The position numbers were made by a program, and so were the translations under genes. From Alistipes sp. (GTDB lineage: Bacteria; Bacteroidota; Bacteroidia; Bacteroidales; Rikenellaceae), in the NCBI GenBank assembly GCA_017623505.1, contig JAGAOZ010000014.1, forward strand, positions 1-64,000: DNA of 64,000 nt, in the 5' to 3' direction. Positions 63,206 through 64,000 of the stretch are shown here, in pieces. Below the pieces are notes generated by a model. The model did not search any database, was not told the origin of the DNA, and was given only the letters and a program-made list of their open reading frames with translations. Position 1 is the first letter of the stretch. Every line of letters starts with the position of its first letter.

Positions 63206-64000
63206 TTATTCTGGGATATTCTCTGTGCCCTCCTCGGGAGTCTCCTCGCCACCCTCCTCAGGCATCTCTGGCTCCTCAGGCATCTCTGGCTCCTCAGGAG
63301 TCTCTGGCTCCTCAACGTCGTGGATAGAACCCGGAGTCTGCTCCAAAACGAATGGTACGCCGTTATAATCCTCAGTTACAACAACTGAACCATCAGCGTT
63401 GATAAACCAGATTGTCAAAGCATCAATCTTCTGACCCTCAGCAAGGTTGAACATAAATGGAGGATAGATATACTTCTCAAACAAGTACTGATACTCGCCG
63501 TTTGGCAAACGACGTGAGATAGGCTGCAAGCGGTTAGTCTCAACTGCCTCTGTAACCTCGATAACCTCACCTGTTGTAAGAGTTGCACGACCGCAGATAT
63601 AAATCTCACTCTCGCCCTCAAGCGCTGTTGCAGTGTCAGAGAACTCCATACCGAAGATATCGCCGAAACGATATACAGACTGAACCATTGTGAGTGTAGG
63701 CAATGCAGGAGCCTCATAAGTATCAACTACGAAGTGCTTAAACATCTGTGGAGAGAACTGCTCATCAGAGGTATTGAAACCCTTAACAGCGTTCAAAGAT
63801 GCGTAACCCAAGTAGCACTCCAACTCCTCAGAACCTGCGTTGAATGTAATATCAACAGTAGCAAAGAAATGCTGGTTGTGAGCAACGTCGCCTGGCAACT
63901 TATCAGAGATATAAGTCTGTATCTTTGACTCCCAAGCAACCCACTCCATCTCAATAGGAGTTGCCAATGAAGCGTTCTCGCCTACGCCAAAATGCTCCAT
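63206..64000 (-). CDS. Secreted protein with Pro/Glu-repeat tail (5' end outside window)
   Basis: The visible C-terminal 264 residues are beta-rich (NQHFFATVDITFNAG, DALTIWFINADGSVVVTED) followed by an acidic tail of repeated PEEPEM-type units; three 18-bp repeats encode the middle (63261-63314). The Met at the window edge may be internal, so the true start and any signal peptide are unknown. It looks like a Bacteroidetes surface or starch/glycan-binding protein, but no family could be assigned with confidence. Confidence 0.7.
   Translation of the reverse strand: MEHFGVGENASLATPIEMEWVAWESKIQTYISDKLPGDVAHNQHFFATVDITFNAGSEELECYLGYASLNAVKGFNTSDEQFSPQMFKHFVVDTYEAPALPTLTMVQSVYRFGDIFGMEFSDTATALEGESEIYICGRATLTTGEVIEVTEAVETNRLQPISRRLPNGEYQYLFEKYIYPPFMFNLAEGQKIDALTIWFINADGSVVVTEDYNGVPFVLEQTPGSIHDVEEPETPEEPEMPEEPEMPEEGGEETPEEGTENIPE

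Overview
The window reads as chromosome of a gut-type member of the Bacteroidales, most likely close to Alistipes/Rikenellaceae (inference; no rRNA is present to confirm). Supporting signs are the many promoters with a TAnnTTTG -7 box and a TTG/TTTG -33 box about 19-20 bp upstream, A-rich leaders with few Shine-Dalgarno sites, families largely confined to Bacteroidetes (DUF4270, DUF3098, SPFH-GYF_2 proteins, stand-alone truncated GlgA-like protein, fused GcvP), abundant secreted lipoproteins and a TonB receptor/lipoprotein pair.

Layout. 1-3.9 kb: a long leader with a 12-G run, then a large beta-helix surface lipoprotein. 4-7 kb (minus): a four-gene membrane/stress-like operon (TerB-like zinc-ribbon protein, SPFH-GYF_2, GYF_2, small membrane protein). 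7.3-10.2 kb: glutamate-dependent acid resistance, gadB-gadC. 10.4-15.8 kb (minus): TonB receptor plus a lipoprotein with duplicated domains. 15.8-16.6 kb: a gene-free stretch full of degenerate repeats. 16.6-19 kb: a LytTR regulator with a membrane-anchored glycosidase-like protein, divergent from an AraC regulator. 19.2-24.7 kb: a secreted esterase, then an OmpA-like protein with a coiled-coil/LRR lipoprotein. 24.9-33 kb: leuS; ALDH plus SDR; a sugar-type MFS transporter with a remarkable Cys-rich insert; a polyprenyl synthase. 33-44 kb: a housekeeping run on the plus strand (YfhO-like, ftsX, DUF3098, uppP, truB, queA, GlgA-like, DUF4270, topA). 44-50 kb: a secreted C1 peptidase, a TGS/uridine kinase-like protein, gcvP. 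50-52 kb (minus): a small lipoprotein, a TolB-like propeller, and upstream of them a strong 6S-RNA-like rod hairpin with its own terminator. 52-57.6 kb: slyD, a three-gene kinase / vWA / pseudokinase-WG cassette, trxB, rnz. 57.6-63 kb (minus): kbl-lrp-argS-GH43-HAD. The window ends inside a secreted Pro/Glu-tailed protein.

The best candidates for undescribed biology are the kinase-vWA-pseudokinase/WG cassette (52.8-55.7 kb), the TerB-ZnR/SPFH/GYF_2 operon (4.0-6.9 kb), the MFS transporter carrying an 11-cysteine loop predicted to face the periplasm (30.2-31.9 kb), and a set of dispersed hairpin-forming intergenic repeats found in at least four gene ends. No tRNA, rRNA, CRISPR array, transposase or integrase was seen.
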